Shown: one piece after another, positions 62,922 to 63,908 of the stretch
How the letters are laid out: each line of letters starts with the position of its first letter
Numbering within the stretch: the stretch's first letter is position 1
From: Cerrena zonata
Lineage: Eukaryota > Basidiomycota > Agaricomycetes > Polyporales > Cerrenaceae
Length of the DNA: 63,908 bases
Assembly (NCBI GenBank): GCA_038087015.1
Contig: JASBNA010000117.1
Coordinates: forward strand, 1 to 63,908
Direction: 5' to 3'
Notes under the pieces: generated by a model
Seen by the model: only the letters and a program-made list of their open reading frames with translations
Databases searched by the model: none
What the model was told of the DNA's origin: nothing
Program-made: the position numbers and the translations under genes

Positions 62922-63908
62922 TGTAACGTTAGCATTGGTAGTCGTATGTGGCTTCTTCACTGGCTTCACAAAAAAATCGTCATCATCATCTTCCGGTGCT
63001 ACACCTTCGTCATATGAAGTTGAGTTACTGTCAAGGTCAGATTTGTGACTATCAGTAAGATCCAAAGGCGGAGCATCATCAAAAGAAATAGCATTTTCTT
63101 TGAAAGCATTTCCATCCTTAACTATGGTAGACTTTCTACTTAAACTCATACTTTTAGTGATGCTGAACCCACGCTTCAAGTTAAAGGAGTGATCGCTGCT
63201 ACTGGTTGATCTACTGGAGAATGACAACTCTTCAGACATATTGGAGCCAGCTGGCAGTGAAACACCCATATTGCCTGATCGCTTACTCTTCAATAAACTA
63301 TTAGTGTTTCGGAAAGTTTGTATCTTCGATTGTGGTTGAGGAGGTGGTGGAGCAGCCCTTTTAGCAACGATACTTCCAGTTCTACTTTTTTCAGGCGCCA
63401 TTGAATTCAACGTACCAGAGCTTGCATTGTTTCCATTGTCTGGAGATATAGAAGGATTGGGTGAAATAGACCTACTTTTGGATTGCAATGAATTGGCATT
63501 CGTTTTCAGAGATGGAGAAATCGAATGTAATGAACCATCGCGTAGTGTGTGCACAGTTGTAGCTGATACAGGTGACTTTAGCTGATTAGATACCGAAGAT
63601 GAGTAAATGTTGGGAATCAATTTAGGTGCCTTCGTTTCATAAGGTGACCTTCTTCTCTTGTCAAAATCAATTTCACGGCCTTCCTTTCGTAACACTTTGA
63701 ATGAGTTATTGCTCGATTGTGCTGATGTGTCAACCCTGACGGTCGATGGGGAAGGAATAGACTTCACATCAGAAAGTTCGGTGGTATTAATTAATGGAAG
63801 TGGGGGTTTTAGCTTATCTGACAGTCTTCTATGAATGGGGAAAGGTATACTCAAGGCAAAGTGTTTGGAAGGAGCATACCTCGATGAAGGATGGTTTGAA
63901 TCATTTGC
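61224..63908 (-). CDS. STE11: MAPKKK Ste11, N-terminus beyond window edge
   Basis: Open from the window's last base to the stop at 61226-61224, 894 codons; no ATG is needed inside, and upstream SAM/Ras-binding-like regions are expected outside. A Ser/Pro-rich linker carries an inhibitory-type region and a long Asp run (repeat at 62884-62921). The kinase domain lies in the last 290 residues: GRGSFGSVYLALN (ATP loop), LAVKQVV (Lys), HRDLKADNLLL (catalytic loop), DFGILKKS and MAPEVID. Ste11 activates Ste7 and Pbs2 in mating, filamentation and osmotic pathways. Kinase type is secure; STE11 rather than BCK1/SSK2 is chosen from size, DFGILKKS and GRGSFG context. Confidence 0.85.
62884..62921 (-). 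repeat. ATC/GAT microsatellite coding for Asp run in STE11
   Basis: About twelve TCA/GAT units encode consecutive Asp residues; a shorter copy lies near 62979-62989. Length variation would alter the linker without breaking the frame in steps of three. Confidence 0.9.

Noticed and set aside
1..63908. CRISPR arrays, prophage, insertion sequences or bacterial operons
   Set aside because: None seen; all genes and signals are of yeast nuclear type.

Overview
The window is nuclear DNA of an ascomycete yeast, almost certainly of the CUG-Ser (Candida/Lodderomyces/Debaryomyces) clade. The evidence is AT-rich spacers with long A or T runs, compact genes on both strands, rare short introns with GTATGT...TACTAAC...AG signals, a yeast-type intron-containing tRNA-Pro(UGG), and orthologues of standard budding-yeast genes. 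Two CTG codons in DUG3 fall where the S. cerevisiae protein, as I remember it, has serine. I do not assign a species.

Layout, left to right. 1-17 kb: GUT2 (cut by the window edge), a Ubx2-like ER protein, a UspA-fold protein, a Slx5-like SUMO-targeted ubiquitin ligase with two frameshifts, NOP1, an SLC35F6-like transporter, UMP1 and a SMY2/SYH1 GYF protein (both with 5' introns), and a CASTOR-like ACT-domain protein. 17-27 kb: VPS5, two Sou1-type short-chain reductases, SDH1, and a third reductase copy broken by three single-base insertions. 27-29 kb: tRNA-Pro and, in an otherwise empty stretch, a 38-codon gene ending in the CaaX box CTIV that looks like an a-factor mating pheromone precursor, with a CArG (Mcm1) box and an adjacent HMG-type site upstream. 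29.7-35.3 kb: a biotin cluster (Dal5-family transporter, BIO5, BIO4, BIO3). 35-41 kb: SYS1, DRS1 (three frameshifts) and LMO1 (with an intron hidden by a longer open frame). 42-48 kb: adenylate cyclase CYR1 with one frameshift before its C-terminal tail. 48.8-64 kb: a Chs5-Arf1-binding (ChAP) exomer protein, two tandem PHS1-type dehydratases, an unidentified interrupted ORF, DUG3, a SAPS-domain Sit4-associated protein, MRPL49 and STE11 (cut by the window edge).

Functional links. BIO3, BIO4 and BIO5 convert imported KAPA to dethiobiotin, and BIO3 and BIO4 share a divergent promoter with Gcn4-type sites. CYR1 (cAMP), STE11 (MAPK) and the pheromone gene belong to signalling and mating. NOP1 and DRS1 belong to ribosome biogenesis. 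GUT2 and SDH1 both feed the mitochondrial quinone pool.

Several otherwise intact genes (SLX5-like, third reductase, DRS1, CYR1) carry one-base indels, mostly extra bases and often at short homopolymers. As DRS1 and CYR1 are expected to be important, sequence or assembly error is the leading explanation; pseudogenisation remains possible for the reductase copy. I found no CRISPR, phage or convincing transposon sequence.
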